From Gp6-AA40 sp963742105 (GTDB taxonomy: Bacteria; Acidobacteriota; Vicinamibacteria; Vicinamibacterales; UBA2999), in contig CAVUKN010000007.1 in NCBI GenBank assembly GCA_963742105.1, forward strand, positions 1,550,001 through 1,614,000: a stretch of DNA of 64,000 bases, in the 5' to 3' direction. The stretch's first letter is position 1. Every line of letters begins with the position of its first letter. Below, one piece after another: positions 54,115 to 61,584 of this stretch. The notes below the pieces were generated by a model that was not told where the DNA came from, searched no databases, and saw nothing but the letters and a program-made list of their open reading frames with translations. Both the position numbers and the translations under genes were made by a program.

Positions 54115-54222
54115 ATAACTCCCAATTCCCAACCACTGACGCTTCCCCAACGCCCACACACGCGACTCGCGAATATTGGGGGGTTGGGGAAACGTCAGGC
54201 GTTGGGAGTTGAGAATTAACGA
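54115..54222. repeat. Palindromic heptamer array, AACTCCC / GGGAGTT family
   Basis: The left arm AACTCCCAATTCCCAACCAC (54118-54137) and CCCAACG units is mirrored by GGTTGGGGAAACGTCAGGCG (54182-54201) and TTGGGAGTTGAGAATT. It sits between rplS and rnhB and shares the unit family of the 7.6 kb locus. Confidence 0.82.
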
Positions 54223-54225
54223 AGT

Positions 54226-54570
54226 TCAAGCTCTCTTCGTTTCCTTCATTCGCGCCGCCTTGCCCTTCAGGTTGCGCAGGAAGTACAGCTTGGCTCGGCG
54301 GACGCGTGCCGAGCGGACGACATCGACCTTGGCGATCGTCGGCGAATGGAGCGGGAAGATGCGCTCGACACCCTGGCCGAACGACACCTTGCGCACCGTG
54401 AACGACGCGCGCGTACCACCGCGATGCAGGCCGATGACAATGCCCTCGAAAATCTGGATCCGTTCCTTGTCACCTTCGCGCACCTTCACGTGCACCCGGA
54501 CCGTATCCCCGGCTTTCATGTCGGGCCGTTCCGTCATCTGCGACTTCTCGACCAGCTCAATCGCGCCCAT
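54226..54570 (-). CDS. rplS: Large-subunit ribosomal protein L19
   Basis: 50S protein at the 30S-50S interface. ATG at 54570 is chosen because AAGGAG precedes it; 114 residues. KAGDTVRVHVKVREGDKERI near 20 and FEGIVIGLHRGGTRASFTVR, VERIFPLHSPTI and RRAKLYFLRNLKGKAAR are L19 motifs. It follows trmD in the ffh-rpsP-khpA-rimM-trmD-rplS order. Confidence 0.97.
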   Translation of the reverse strand: MGAIELVEKSQMTERPDMKAGDTVRVHVKVREGDKERIQIFEGIVIGLHRGGTRASFTVRKVSFGQGVERIFPLHSPTIAKVDVVRSARVRRAKLYFLRNLKGKAARMKETKRA

Positions 54571-54582
54571 CACTGTCTCCTT

Positions 54583-54685
54583 CAAGTAGAAACTTCAAAG
54601 TGGAAACTGACAAGTAAGGTTGAAAGTGCGTCGTACCCGGCTCTACTTCCCAGTTACTTTCGACTTTCAAGTTTCGACTTTTCAC
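54583..54685. repeat. Palindromic heptamer-like array, GAAACTT / ACTTTCA units
   Basis: The left arm GTAGAAACTTCAAAGTGGAA (54586-54605) and GTTGAAAGTG units are mirrored by TTACTTTCGACTTTCAAGTT (54653-54672) and TCGACTTTTCAC. It occupies the trmD-rplS gap, and the right arm encodes the last residues and stop of TrmD. Confidence 0.75.
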
Positions 54686-55412
54686 TCGCTGTCAACTCGT
54701 CGAGCAGCGCCCGTTCCTCGTCGTCGAGCGCCGCCGATTCCAGCAGCTCCGGCCGTCGCTCCAGCGTCCGTGCCAGCGCTTCCTTCTTCCGCCAGCGGCG
54801 GACTTCCGCGTGATGCCCTGAGAGCAGGACATCGGGTACCTTCAGGCCGCCGCACTCGGCGGGACGCGTGTAGTGCGGATGGTCCAGCAGGCCGCGAGAG
54901 AACGAATCCTCCTCGACCGACTGGCCGTCTCCGACTACCCCCGGGATCAGCCGGCTCACCGCATCCACGATGACCAGCGCCGCCAGTTCACCACCGCTCA
55001 ACACGTAATCGCCGATCGACACTTCCTCGGCGCCGACGAGCGACAGGACGCGTTCGTCCATCCCTTCGTAACGACCGCAAAGCACCGCAACGTGACGCAC
55101 CCCCGCGAGTCGCTCGGCTTGGCGCTGGGTGAACTCTCGTCCCTGCGGAGAGGTGACGATCACCGCGCCGGGGTTCCCCCGCGTCTGCCGGATCCGGTCA
55201 ACCGCTGCGACAAGTGGCTCGGGCTTCATGACCATGCCCGGTCCGCCGCCATACGGCACATCGTCCACGCTGCGATGGCGATCGATCGTGAAGTCCCGCA
55301 GGTCGTGGACCTGGAAATCGATGATGCCGCTCGCGATCGCCCGCCCGACGACGCCCTCGGCGAGGCCGGCGGCGATCATGGCTGGGAAGATGGTAACGAT
55401 ATCGAAGCGCAT
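54654..55412 (-). CDS. trmD: tRNA (guanine37-N1)-methyltransferase
   Basis: Methylates G37 of tRNAs using SAM. ATG at 55412 (MRFDIVTIFP) gives 252 residues. SPOUT knot motifs: YGGGPGMVMKPEP near 56, VAVLCGRYEGMDERV near 108 and SIGDYVLSGGELAAL near 130, with catalytic Asp and Arg in place. The final residues (SEKSKLESRK) are encoded by the adjacent repeat array, so the extreme C terminus may have been remodelled. Confidence 0.95.
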   Translation of the reverse strand: MRFDIVTIFPAMIAAGLAEGVVGRAIASGIIDFQVHDLRDFTIDRHRSVDDVPYGGGPGMVMKPEPLVAAVDRIRQTRGNPGAVIVTSPQGREFTQRQAERLAGVRHVAVLCGRYEGMDERVLSLVGAEEVSIGDYVLSGGELAALVIVDAVSRLIPGVVGDGQSVEEDSFSRGLLDHPHYTRPAECGGLKVPDVLLSGHHAEVRRWRKKEALARTLERRPELLESAALDDEERALLDELTASEKSKLESRK

Positions 55413-55499
55413 TGACGAATGGACGGACTGACGAATCGACGGATTTATCGAGGAATTGAGCATCCAATTCGTCATTTCGTAAATTCGTCAATCCGTCAA
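55411..55499. repeat. Palindromic heptamer array, TTGACGR / CGTCAAT family
   Basis: The left arm has ATTGACGAATGGACGGACTG (55411-55430) and ACGAATCGACGG. The right arm has ATTCGTCATTTCGTAAATTC (55468-55487) and GTCAATCCGTCAAT. It fills the rimM-trmD junction between the trmD start and the rimM stop. Confidence 0.85.
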
Positions 55500-56038
55500 T
55501 GGCGACCCGTTCCCTTCTCGTTCAACTCCAGCAGTCCTTCGGGCGGATCCACCGTGATGCACCCGCCATCGACATCGACAAGCGTCGTGATGTCGACCGC
55601 GAACGGGATCAGGATCTCGCCGTTCCGACCGTCGATCACGAGGACGCTTCCGCCAGCGCCCCCCTCGACGCGGACAACCTCCCCGACCCGCTCGCCAGCA
55701 ACCGTCTCCACCACGCAACCGATCAACTGATGCTGGTAGTAGGTTCCCTCCGCCAGCGGCTGCAGCGACTCTTCTGGAACCCGCAATTCGAGGCCGGCCA
55801 GCCGCTCAGCGTCCTCGAGCCGTTCGAACCCCTCGAAGCCGACCACCGGCCGCGTACCCTGCATTCGCGCAGTCACCACGACCAGGCGCTCATCGCCCCG
55901 GTCCGATCGCGTCCAGAGCGCCGCGCCAGGCGCGAATCGCTCCTCGGCGAAGTCCGTTTCCGGATTCACCACGACCTGGCCCTTCAGCCCATGGGGTCGC
56001 GCGATGCGGCCAACCAGCACGAGATCGTCCCAGACCAT
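55496..56038 (-). CDS. rimM: Ribosome maturation factor RimM
   Basis: Binds S19 during 30S maturation. ATG at 56038 gives 180 residues. The N-terminal RimM beta-barrel has VGRIARPHGLKGQVVV near 7, and the C-terminal PRC-barrel has YYQHQLIGCVVET near 95 and GRNGEILIPF near 135. It occupies the conserved rpsP-rimM-trmD position. The last residues abut the next repeat array. Confidence 0.94.
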   Translation of the reverse strand: MVWDDLVLVGRIARPHGLKGQVVVNPETDFAEERFAPGAALWTRSDRGDERLVVVTARMQGTRPVVGFEGFERLEDAERLAGLELRVPEESLQPLAEGTYYQHQLIGCVVETVAGERVGEVVRVEGGAGGSVLVIDGRNGEILIPFAVDITTLVDVDGGCITVDPPEGLLELNEKGTGRH

Positions 56039-56165
56039 GAGATTGACGAATTGACGGATTGACGGATTGACGAATTGATTTTCGGATTGACGAATTGATT
56101 CGGTGAACCAAACCTCTCCGCTCCTCCAATTCGTCAATGCGTCAATTCGTCAATCCGTCAATTTC
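56039..56165. repeat. Palindromic heptamer array, ATTGACG / CGTCAAT family
   Basis: Left arm GATTGACGAATTGACGGATT and GACGAATTG units (56039-56100), right arm ATTCGTCAATGCGTCAATTC (56129-56148) and GTCAATCCGTCAATTT. It fills the khpA-rimM junction. Same family as the 55.4 kb locus; the 28.9 kb palindrome shares GATTGAC units. Confidence 0.88.
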
Positions 56166-56166
56166 T

Positions 56167-56433
56167 CTAGTCCCGAATATCCAGCTGCGCTCGGACGCCA
56201 TGCTTTTCCGCGGTCAGTGAAACCAGCGTCCTCAGCGCGGCGGCGGTCCGGCCTTGCCGGCCGATGATCTTGCCCATGTCGCCCGGCGCGGTCGTCAGTT
56301 CGAGAACGGTCATCCCGCGGCGCTGTGACTCGGTCACGTGCACCGCGTCAGGATGATCGACGAGGGCCCTGGCCACCACTTCGATTACTGAGCGCAGCGG
56401 GCTCGTCCCGCTCGCCGGCTGTCCGTCGGTCAC
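56167..56433 (-). CDS. khpA: KH-domain RNA-binding protein KhpA
   Basis: Small RNA-binding protein that often partners KhpB. 88 residues. KH motif KIIGRQGRTAAALRTL near 54 with the GxxG loop (GRQG). A leading region of about 15 residues precedes the domain. It stands between rpsP and rimM, the standard position of this gene (older name ylqC). Confidence 0.92.
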   Translation of the reverse strand: MTDGQPASGTSPLRSVIEVVARALVDHPDAVHVTESQRRGMTVLELTTAPGDMGKIIGRQGRTAAALRTLVSLTAEKHGVRAQLDIRD

Positions 56434-56438
56434 GTGGA

Positions 56439-56726
56439 CTACTGGGCCGCCGGCGTCTCGGTGACGACGGCCGGGGCGGGCGTCAGGTCTTTCGTCACGT
56501 ACTTCGCCAGCAGCGTGCGCACGGAATCAGACGGACGCGCACCCTTGCCGAGCCAGTGCTGCACGCGCTCCTTATTGAGCTCCACCTGCGCCGGCTTCGT
56601 CCGCGGGTTGTAGGTCCCCACGGTCTCGACGAAATCGCTTTCGCGCTTCGAGCGCGCCTCCGTCACCACTACGCGGAAATACGGCTTCTTCTTCGAGCCC
56701 ACCCGCGTCATCCGAATCGATAACAT
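56439..56726 (-). CDS. rpsP: Small-subunit ribosomal protein S16
   Basis: 30S protein. ATG at 56726 (MLSIRMTRVG) with AAGGA upstream; 95 residues. S16 motifs KKKPYFRVVVTEARSKRES near 13 and VGTYNPRTKPAQVELNKERV near 36. The last 15 residues are Ala/Pro/Thr-rich. It lies after ffh and before khpA. Confidence 0.97.
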   Translation of the reverse strand: MLSIRMTRVGSKKKPYFRVVVTEARSKRESDFVETVGTYNPRTKPAQVELNKERVQHWLGKGARPSDSVRTLLAKYVTKDLTPAPAVVTETPAAQ

Positions 56727-56738
56727 GCTCAATCCTTC

Positions 56739-56825
56739 GTCTCTGGTCTTTAGTCTTTAGTCTTTAGTGTTTGGTCTTTAGTGCACCTAGCCTCCGCGCC
56801 TTACCAAAGACCAAAGACCAAAGCA
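56739..56825. repeat. Palindromic heptamer array, GGTCTTT/AGTCTTT family
   Basis: The left arm has GGTCTTT, AGTCTTT, AGTCTTT, AGTGTTT, GGTCTTT and AGTGCAC in exact 7-bp phase (about 56748-56789). The right arm has the inverse ACCAAAG and ACCAAAG units (56803-56821). It fills the ffh-rpsP junction. Same family as the 58.7 kb locus. Confidence 0.88.
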
Positions 56826-56844
56826 GAGCCAACGTCAACGACCT

Positions 56845-58284
56845 TCACCGCGTCTTAATCAGCCCCCAGGGCCCGCCCTTTTTTCGCTTCTTGCCACCAC
56901 TCAGACCCTGCGCTTGAGCGTCGGCCTGCGCCTGCCGCAACTGACCCTGCAGATGGGGAGGGACTTTCATCCCCTTCGGCAACTTCGGCATCCCGCCGCC
57001 ACCGAACATCTGCAGCATCTTCTTCATCTCGGCGAACTGCTTCAGCAGGCGGTTCACCTCTTCCGCCGACGTTCCGCTGCCGAGCGCGATGCGCTTGCGG
57101 CGGCTGCCGTTGATGATCCGGTCGTTGCGCCGCTCCTCCGGCGTCATCGACGAGATGATCGCTTCGATGCGCCCCATCTGCTTCTCGTCCGGCTTGTTCT
57201 CGGCGAGCTGCTTCAGATCGCCAAGCCCCGGAATCATCCCGAGCAGGCTTTCGAGGGGGCCCATCTTCCGGATCGTCTTCAGCTGCTTCCTGAAGTCGTC
57301 CAGCGTGAACTGATTCTTGCGGAGCTTCTCTTCGAGATCCTCCGCCTCTTCCTGGTCGATCGCCTGCTCGGCCTTTTCGATGAGCGACAGCACGTCGCCC
57401 ATGCCGAGCATCCGCGACACGATGCGATCCGGGTGGAAGAGCTCGAGATCCTCGAGCCGCTCGCCACTGCCAACGAACGCGATCGGAACGCCCACCACCG
57501 AGACCACCGACAGTGCCGCGCCACCACGCGCGTCGCCATCAAGCTTCGTCAGTACGACGCCGGTGACGCCGACCCGCGCGTTGAACTCGCCCGCGCTCTT
57601 GATCGCGTCCTGCCCCGTCATGGCGTCGGCCACGTAAAGCAGATCCGAGGGCTGCACGGCATCCTTGATGGCCTGCAGCTCGGTCATCAGCTCGTCGTCG
57701 ATATGCAGACGTCCCGCGGTATCGACGATAACGGTGTCGAAGCCTTTGCCTCGCGCTTCGGCCAGCGCCCCCCGGGCACGCGCCACCGGGTCCATCGTGT
57801 CGGGCGCAAACACTTTGACATCCGCCTGCTCGGCGACGATCGACAACTGCTGAATCGCCGCGGGGCGCCGCACGTCGGTCGACACGACGATCGGGTGCTT
57901 CCCCTGACGCTTCAGCCACCGACCGAGCTTGCCCGTGGTCGTCGTCTTGCCCGACCCCTGCAGTCCGAGCATCAACACCACGCGCGGGCTGCTAACGTCC
58001 TTTTTGAGGCCGCCTTCGGCGTCGCCGAACAGCGCCAGCAACTCGTCGCGAACAATCTTGATGACCTGCTGCCCCGGCGACAGACTCTTGAGGACCGTCT
58101 GGTCCATCGCCTTGTCACGGACACGGTCGATGAATGCCTTGACGACGCGAAAATTGACGTCAGCTTCGAGCAGCGCGAGCCGGATTTCGCGGAGCGCCGT
58201 CTCGACATGCTCCTCGGTGAGCCGGACCTCGCCCCGGAGGCCTTTGAAGACGTCCTGGATGCGGGTGCTCAGAGAATCGAACAT
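56845..58284 (-). CDS. ffh: Signal recognition particle protein Ffh
   Basis: GTPase of the SRP that targets inner-membrane proteins. 479 residues: N domain, G domain with LGLQGSGKTTTTGKLG near 106, DTAGRLHID near 190, TKLDGDARGG near 247, and a Met-rich M domain with SGTSAEEVNRLLKQF near 400. The Gly/Met loop QMFGGGGMPKLPKG precedes the basic tail. It is the first gene of the ffh-rpsP-khpA-rimM-trmD-rplS-rnhB run. TAAGAT about 45 bp upstream is a possible -10. Confidence 0.97.
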   Translation of the reverse strand: MFDSLSTRIQDVFKGLRGEVRLTEEHVETALREIRLALLEADVNFRVVKAFIDRVRDKAMDQTVLKSLSPGQQVIKIVRDELLALFGDAEGGLKKDVSSPRVVLMLGLQGSGKTTTTGKLGRWLKRQGKHPIVVSTDVRRPAAIQQLSIVAEQADVKVFAPDTMDPVARARGALAEARGKGFDTVIVDTAGRLHIDDELMTELQAIKDAVQPSDLLYVADAMTGQDAIKSAGEFNARVGVTGVVLTKLDGDARGGAALSVVSVVGVPIAFVGSGERLEDLELFHPDRIVSRMLGMGDVLSLIEKAEQAIDQEEAEDLEEKLRKNQFTLDDFRKQLKTIRKMGPLESLLGMIPGLGDLKQLAENKPDEKQMGRIEAIISSMTPEERRNDRIINGSRRKRIALGSGTSAEEVNRLLKQFAEMKKMLQMFGGGGMPKLPKGMKVPPHLQGQLRQAQADAQAQGLSGGKKRKKGGPWGLIKTR

Positions 58285-58366
58285 GGGGGTATCGGCGACG
58301 CTAAGCCCTGCGGGCGCAAACGCTTATCTTAGACGAGTTTGGCCGGATGCGGCAAGTCGGCCGCCC

Positions 58367-58372
58367 TATAAT
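58367..58372 (+). promoter_or_regulatory. Candidate -10 box close to the start of the truncated gene
   Basis: A perfect TATAAT ends 7 bp before the ATG at 58380. As with pyrH, this spacing suggests a leaderless transcript from ATG 58380, while an in-frame ATG at 58371 would overlap the -10. Confidence 0.4.
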
Positions 58373-58379
58373 GACCGGG

Positions 58380-58733
58380 ATGACTGCCCGAGCGCTTGGA
58401 TTCGTCGCGGCTTTGGCGCTCGTCTGCCCACGTGCCGGATGGGCACAGGCTGAGAACACCCTCGGCACGCTTGGCGCCGGCGTTCCCAATCAGTCCTCCG
58501 TCCCGGGGCAGGGCTGGGCACCACCCACCGGGGCGGCGCCGCGCCTGGCCAACGGCAAGCCGGACTTCAGCGGGGTCTGGGACCACCCGTACGTCCCGGA
58601 CATGGGGGCGACCAACGCCCGGAACCCGGCTCTGCAAAAGGGCGCCGGCGAGACCCCGATTGGTCTTTGGTCTTTGGTCCCTGGTCTTTGGCCAGAGCGA
58701 GGACCTCTCGACGCCAAAGCAACCAAAGACTAA
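58380..58733 (+). pseudogene. Truncated gene for a secreted protein, 3' part replaced by repeats
   Basis: ATG at 58380 starts a signal peptide (RALGFVAALALVCPRAGWAQA) and then GKPDFSGVWDHPYVPDM near residue 60, a phrase I recognise from larger acidobacterial secreted hypothetical proteins in which the chain continues for over 100 residues. Here a GGTCTTT-family array starts at about 58661 and the chain ends after 117 residues in repeat-encoded sequence (LWSLVPGLW). The array or an associated deletion has probably removed the rest. Original function unknown. Confidence 0.55.
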
Positions 58734-58800
58734 AGACCAAAGACCAAAGACCAAAGACCAAAGACCAAAGACCACCAAAGACCAAAGACTCCCACACCCC
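58661..58800. repeat. Palindromic heptamer array, GGTCTTT / ACCAAAG family
   Basis: The left arm has GGTCTTT, GGTCTTT, GGTCCCT and GGTCTTT (58664-58691). The right arm has CCAAAGA and ACCAAAG repeated about eight times (58728-58790). It lies between, and partly within, the truncated gene and the ferredoxin gene. Same family as the 56.7 kb locus. Confidence 0.88.
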
Positions 58801-58803
58801 CCC

Positions 58804-59169
58804 ATGTCCGAATCGCAGCAGAAAATCGCCACCACTATCGGGATCCCTGTCGCCCGCCGCCACATCTTCCTGTGCGCCGATCAGACCAAGCCGAAATGCT
58901 GTGACAAAGAGCGGGGCGTCGCAGCGTGGGACTTCCTCAAGAAACGCCTTCATGAGCTCGGCTTGTCGGACCAGGGCGGCGTCCTGCGCACCAAGGCGAA
59001 CTGCTTGCGTATCTGCGAAGGGGGGCCGATCGCCGTGGTGTACCCGGAGGGCACGTGGTATGGCGAGTGCGATCCCCCGGCCCTGGAACGGATCATCCAG
59101 GAGCACCTGATTGGCGGGAAGCCGGTGGAAGACCTTCTAATCGTGGAGCATCGACTGCCCGCGCTGTGA
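58804..59169 (+). CDS. Thioredoxin-fold [2Fe-2S] ferredoxin
   Basis: 121 residues from ATG 58804. Cys residues: C near 24, C-C near 32-33, and CLRICEGGP near 66-72, matching thioredoxin-like 2Fe-2S ferredoxins (C-x(8-12)-C...C-x3-C). VYPEGTWYGECDPPALERII is typical for this family. Electron partner unknown. It begins 4 bp after the repeat array. Confidence 0.85.
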   Translation: MSESQQKIATTIGIPVARRHIFLCADQTKPKCCDKERGVAAWDFLKKRLHELGLSDQGGVLRTKANCLRICEGGPIAVVYPEGTWYGECDPPALERIIQEHLIGGKPVEDLLIVEHRLPAL

Positions 59170-59196
59170 AGTGAACGGTTGACAGTTTTTGATTTC

Positions 59197-59621
59197 ACCA
59201 TTCGCGCTCAACGCGAGTCCGCCGCCGCACAATTCGACATCGTCTCGGTCAAACCCACACAACCTGGTACCCGCGGCGGTCCCGGTCCCTTCGTGCAGAC
59301 CGAGCCCGGGCATCATCGCCCGCGGACCCCTCGTGTTCTTCATCGAATACGCGGACGGCGTGACCGGCACCGACGTTGGCGGTGGCCCGGCCTGGCTCCG
59401 TTCCGATCGCTACGACATCGACGCGCGGCAGGCCGTCGATGCGCAAGCGTTTGCAACGATGCCGGCAATGATGCAAGCGGCGCTGGCCGATCGGTTCAAG
59501 CTGCAGGTACACCGCGAGGGGTACGGCGCTCGAAGAACAACTTAGCCTGAAGCTCGAAGGCGGACGCGGACCCGTGGAGTTCCTGATTGTGGACCGCGCC
59601 GAACGCCGGGCAGGCGATTAG
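59197..59621 (+). pseudogene. Remnant of a TIGR03435-type secreted protein
   Basis: The family is abundant in soil Acidobacteria. Three pieces lie in different frames: AQFDIVSVKPTQPG (about 59224-59310), GIIARGPLVFFIEYADG to FKLQVHREG (about 59306-59520), and a C-terminal LEEQLSLKLEGGRGPVEFLI ending at the TAG of 59619-59621. No start codon or signal peptide precedes the first piece, and internal sequence is missing compared with the usual 250+ residues. Probably a decayed gene. Confidence 0.6.
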
Positions 59622-60214
59622 TTTTTCAGGACTTTCAGCGAGACATCCACCTTTAGCACTTCTCCGGTGACGCGATCGGTCGCCACCGTGTACTGGCGCG
59701 TCTGGCCATCCTTCAGCAGGAGCGAATTGGTGCCCTTGAAGCTGCGGAATGCGGGGACGTCCGGCGCCATCGGCATGGCCTGCTGGCGCGCATCGGGCGT
59801 GAACACGGAGCTGTCCTCCACGTTCAGCTGAATCTGATAGAGGTTGTCACTCACGGTGCTCGCCCGCAGAACGAAGTTCGTACCAATCGGCCGATAGTTG
59901 TACGACCGCAACGGTGCCGGTTGACTCGCGCCCTGGTTCGTTGGCGTGAACGTCGCGGTCGCGACGGGCACCTCGGTGCCCATGTTGAGCGTCGTCGGAT
60001 CGCCGTTGGCGGTGACGCTCAGCGTGTACGGCATGCTGCTGATCTTCTTGTCGCCCTGGTACCGCGCCAGCACCACTTCCACCTCCAGCGGCACCATCGC
60101 CGGTTTCGAAACGCTTGCCGGCTGTTGCGGGCCGGCCGGCTGCTGGGCGCGTGCGGCAGACCCCGTCATCGCCGCCCCGAGCAACACCGTCCAGACCATC
60201 AGTCGTCGAGTCAT
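59618..60214 (-). CDS. Secreted protein in an ECF sigma operon
   Basis: 198 residues with a signal peptide (about 1-24, ending ARAQ). The mature part is beta-rich: VPLEVEVVLARYQGDKKISS near 42, then FVLRASTVSDNLYQIQLNVE. I recognise no named family. The start overlaps the anti-sigma stop (ATGA). It is probably a target or a sensory partner of the ECF system. The 3' end overlaps the convergent TIGR03435 remnant by 4 bp. Confidence 0.7.
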   Translation of the reverse strand: MTRRLMVWTVLLGAAMTGSAARAQQPAGPQQPASVSKPAMVPLEVEVVLARYQGDKKISSMPYTLSVTANGDPTTLNMGTEVPVATATFTPTNQGASQPAPLRSYNYRPIGTNFVLRASTVSDNLYQIQLNVEDSSVFTPDARQQAMPMAPDVPAFRSFKGTNSLLLKDGQTRQYTVATDRVTGEVLKVDVSLKVLKN

Positions 60215-60837
60215 TGCACGGCTCCTTCAACGGTGACCCACGGCAGGTCCGGGTCGGGAATAGTAGTCCGCGCTTCCACGATTGGCAGACTCAGGTCACG
60301 CAGCATTTCCTCGGGCAGCCGCAAACGTCCCGACGCGGCCGATTCCAGGAGCAATTGCACACCGGCCCGCTCCGAGTCGGACAGCAGTACCTCTGGCCCG
60401 CTCGCGACTTCCGCCGTGCTGGATGACGTCGCAGGAGACTCATAGGCGGGCGACGACGGCGTCGCTTTCCTTGCGATTGTCCGCCGGCTGGGCACATCGC
60501 GAGCTGGACTTCCGGGTACGCGTTCGGCGTTGGTTGCAGGTGGTATCGACCCAATTGATGTCGTGTCGCTCGCAGGCATCGTCGGGCGGCGGGAAGGCAC
60601 CTCATCACGTACCTGCCGGCCCGGAGCCTCACCGAATGATATGAACCAGATCGCACCGGCCATGATGACGCCGGCCACGCCGGCATACGCCGCCGGCAAT
60701 GGCAATCGCCAGCGATCGTTCATCGCCTCGCTGGCGACACGCGCCCGGATTCGCGCCCGGAATTCGCCCGAGGGCTCAGCCCGCAACGCATCGGCGAGCT
60801 CGCGATCCAGGTCAGTCAGCGAGTGCGGGCCAGCCAT
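60211..60837 (-). CDS. Putative anti-sigma factor (single-pass)
   Basis: 208 residues. The N-terminal cytoplasmic part (about 1-45) has ALRAEPSGEFRARIRARVAS, a single transmembrane segment lies near 48-66 (YAGVAGVIMAGAIWFISF), then a Pro/Ser/Thr-rich periplasmic part and a C-terminal helix region. It overlaps the sigma-factor gene by 22 bp. The arrangement, size and topology fit a membrane anti-sigma factor. No zinc-binding HxxxCxxC motif is present, so it is not of the ZAS type. Confidence 0.65.
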   Translation of the reverse strand: MAGPHSLTDLDRELADALRAEPSGEFRARIRARVASEAMNDRWRLPLPAAYAGVAGVIMAGAIWFISFGEAPGRQVRDEVPSRRPTMPASDTTSIGSIPPATNAERVPGSPARDVPSRRTIARKATPSSPAYESPATSSSTAEVASGPEVLLSDSERAGVQLLLESAASGRLRLPEEMLRDLSLPIVEARTTIPDPDLPWVTVEGAVQ

Positions 60838-61367
60838 GACAACGATTCCTTCAGTTGCTGCCGCGCCAGGAACAGGCGCGACTTGACGGTCCCCTCGGGT
60901 AGTTCGAGCAGCGCCGCGACTTCTCGAACCTCGTAGCCTTCGATGGCGGCCAGCACGATGACGACGCGCAGCTTTTCGGACAGCCTGTCGATAGCCTGCC
61001 AGAGAAGCTCGCTCCGCTCATTGCGTTCAGTGAGTGGCGCAACGATCGCTGATGGGCGCGCCACGTCCTCGCGACGAAGCCGGCGCAGGTCGGCACGCCG
61101 CCGGTCGAGCGCGAGCCGCCAGGTCATCCGGACCAGCCAGGCGCGGAATCGGTCCCGGTTGCGAAGCTGCCGGAAGCTGCGGTACGCCTTGGCGAACGCG
61201 TCCTGCGCCACGTCTTCAGCGTCCTCACGGTGACGCAGCACGCTGAACGCGACCCGGAACGCCAGGGTCGAACACTCCCCCAGCCGCAGTTCGAACTCAC
61301 GCTCGAGCTCGTCGTCCAGGCTCACCAGGCCCGTCCACTGTGCGGCACGCTCATGCATGTCGTTCAT
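60816..61367 (-). CDS. ECF sigma factor
   Basis: RNA polymerase sigma factor of the extracytoplasmic-function type. ATG at 61367 (61358 is possible) gives about 183 residues. Region 2 has AEDVAQDAFAKAYRSF near 53 and RAWLVRMTWRLALDRRR; region 4 has LRVVIVLAAIEGYEVREVA and LPEGTVKSRLFLARQQL. The regulated genes probably include its own operon. No target promoter could be recognised. Confidence 0.92.
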   Translation of the reverse strand: MNDMHERAAQWTGLVSLDDELEREFELRLGECSTLAFRVAFSVLRHREDAEDVAQDAFAKAYRSFRQLRNRDRFRAWLVRMTWRLALDRRRADLRRLRREDVARPSAIVAPLTERNERSELLWQAIDRLSEKLRVVIVLAAIEGYEVREVAALLELPEGTVKSRLFLARQQLKESLSWLARTR

Positions 61368-61417
61368 CGTGCAGGACGCCACCGCCGCCGGCGAGGTTCA
61401 CTGGTCCGGCGGCTTCA

Positions 61418-61582
61418 CGCTTCTACGTGCTCGCTTCTCGGTTCGTGTTCACGTTCGATCCAGGCGTCGCAGCGGCACGGCCATAGGCTCGGAACGTCGA
61501 ACCTTGAACCTCGAACGCCCAACGCCGAACCGAACCTGAACACGAACTGAGAAGCGAGAACCGCGAAGCGTGAACCGCGTGA
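61418..61582. repeat. Palindromic heptamer array, TTCTCGG / GAGAAGC family
   Basis: The left arm has TGCTCGCTTCTCGGTTCGTG (61428-61447). The right arm has ACCTGAACACGAACTGAGAA and GCGAGAACCGCGAAGCG (about 61535-61572). It separates the sigma gene from the glycosyltransferase gene. The ends closely match those of the 44.4 kb element, but the middle differs (CCTTGAACCTCGAACGCCCA). Confidence 0.85.
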
Positions 61583-61584
61583 TC

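Noticed and set aside
59167..59220. Further heptamer array after the ferredoxin gene
   Set aside because: Only GTGAAGTGAACGG-like sequence without a consistent period or inverted arm.
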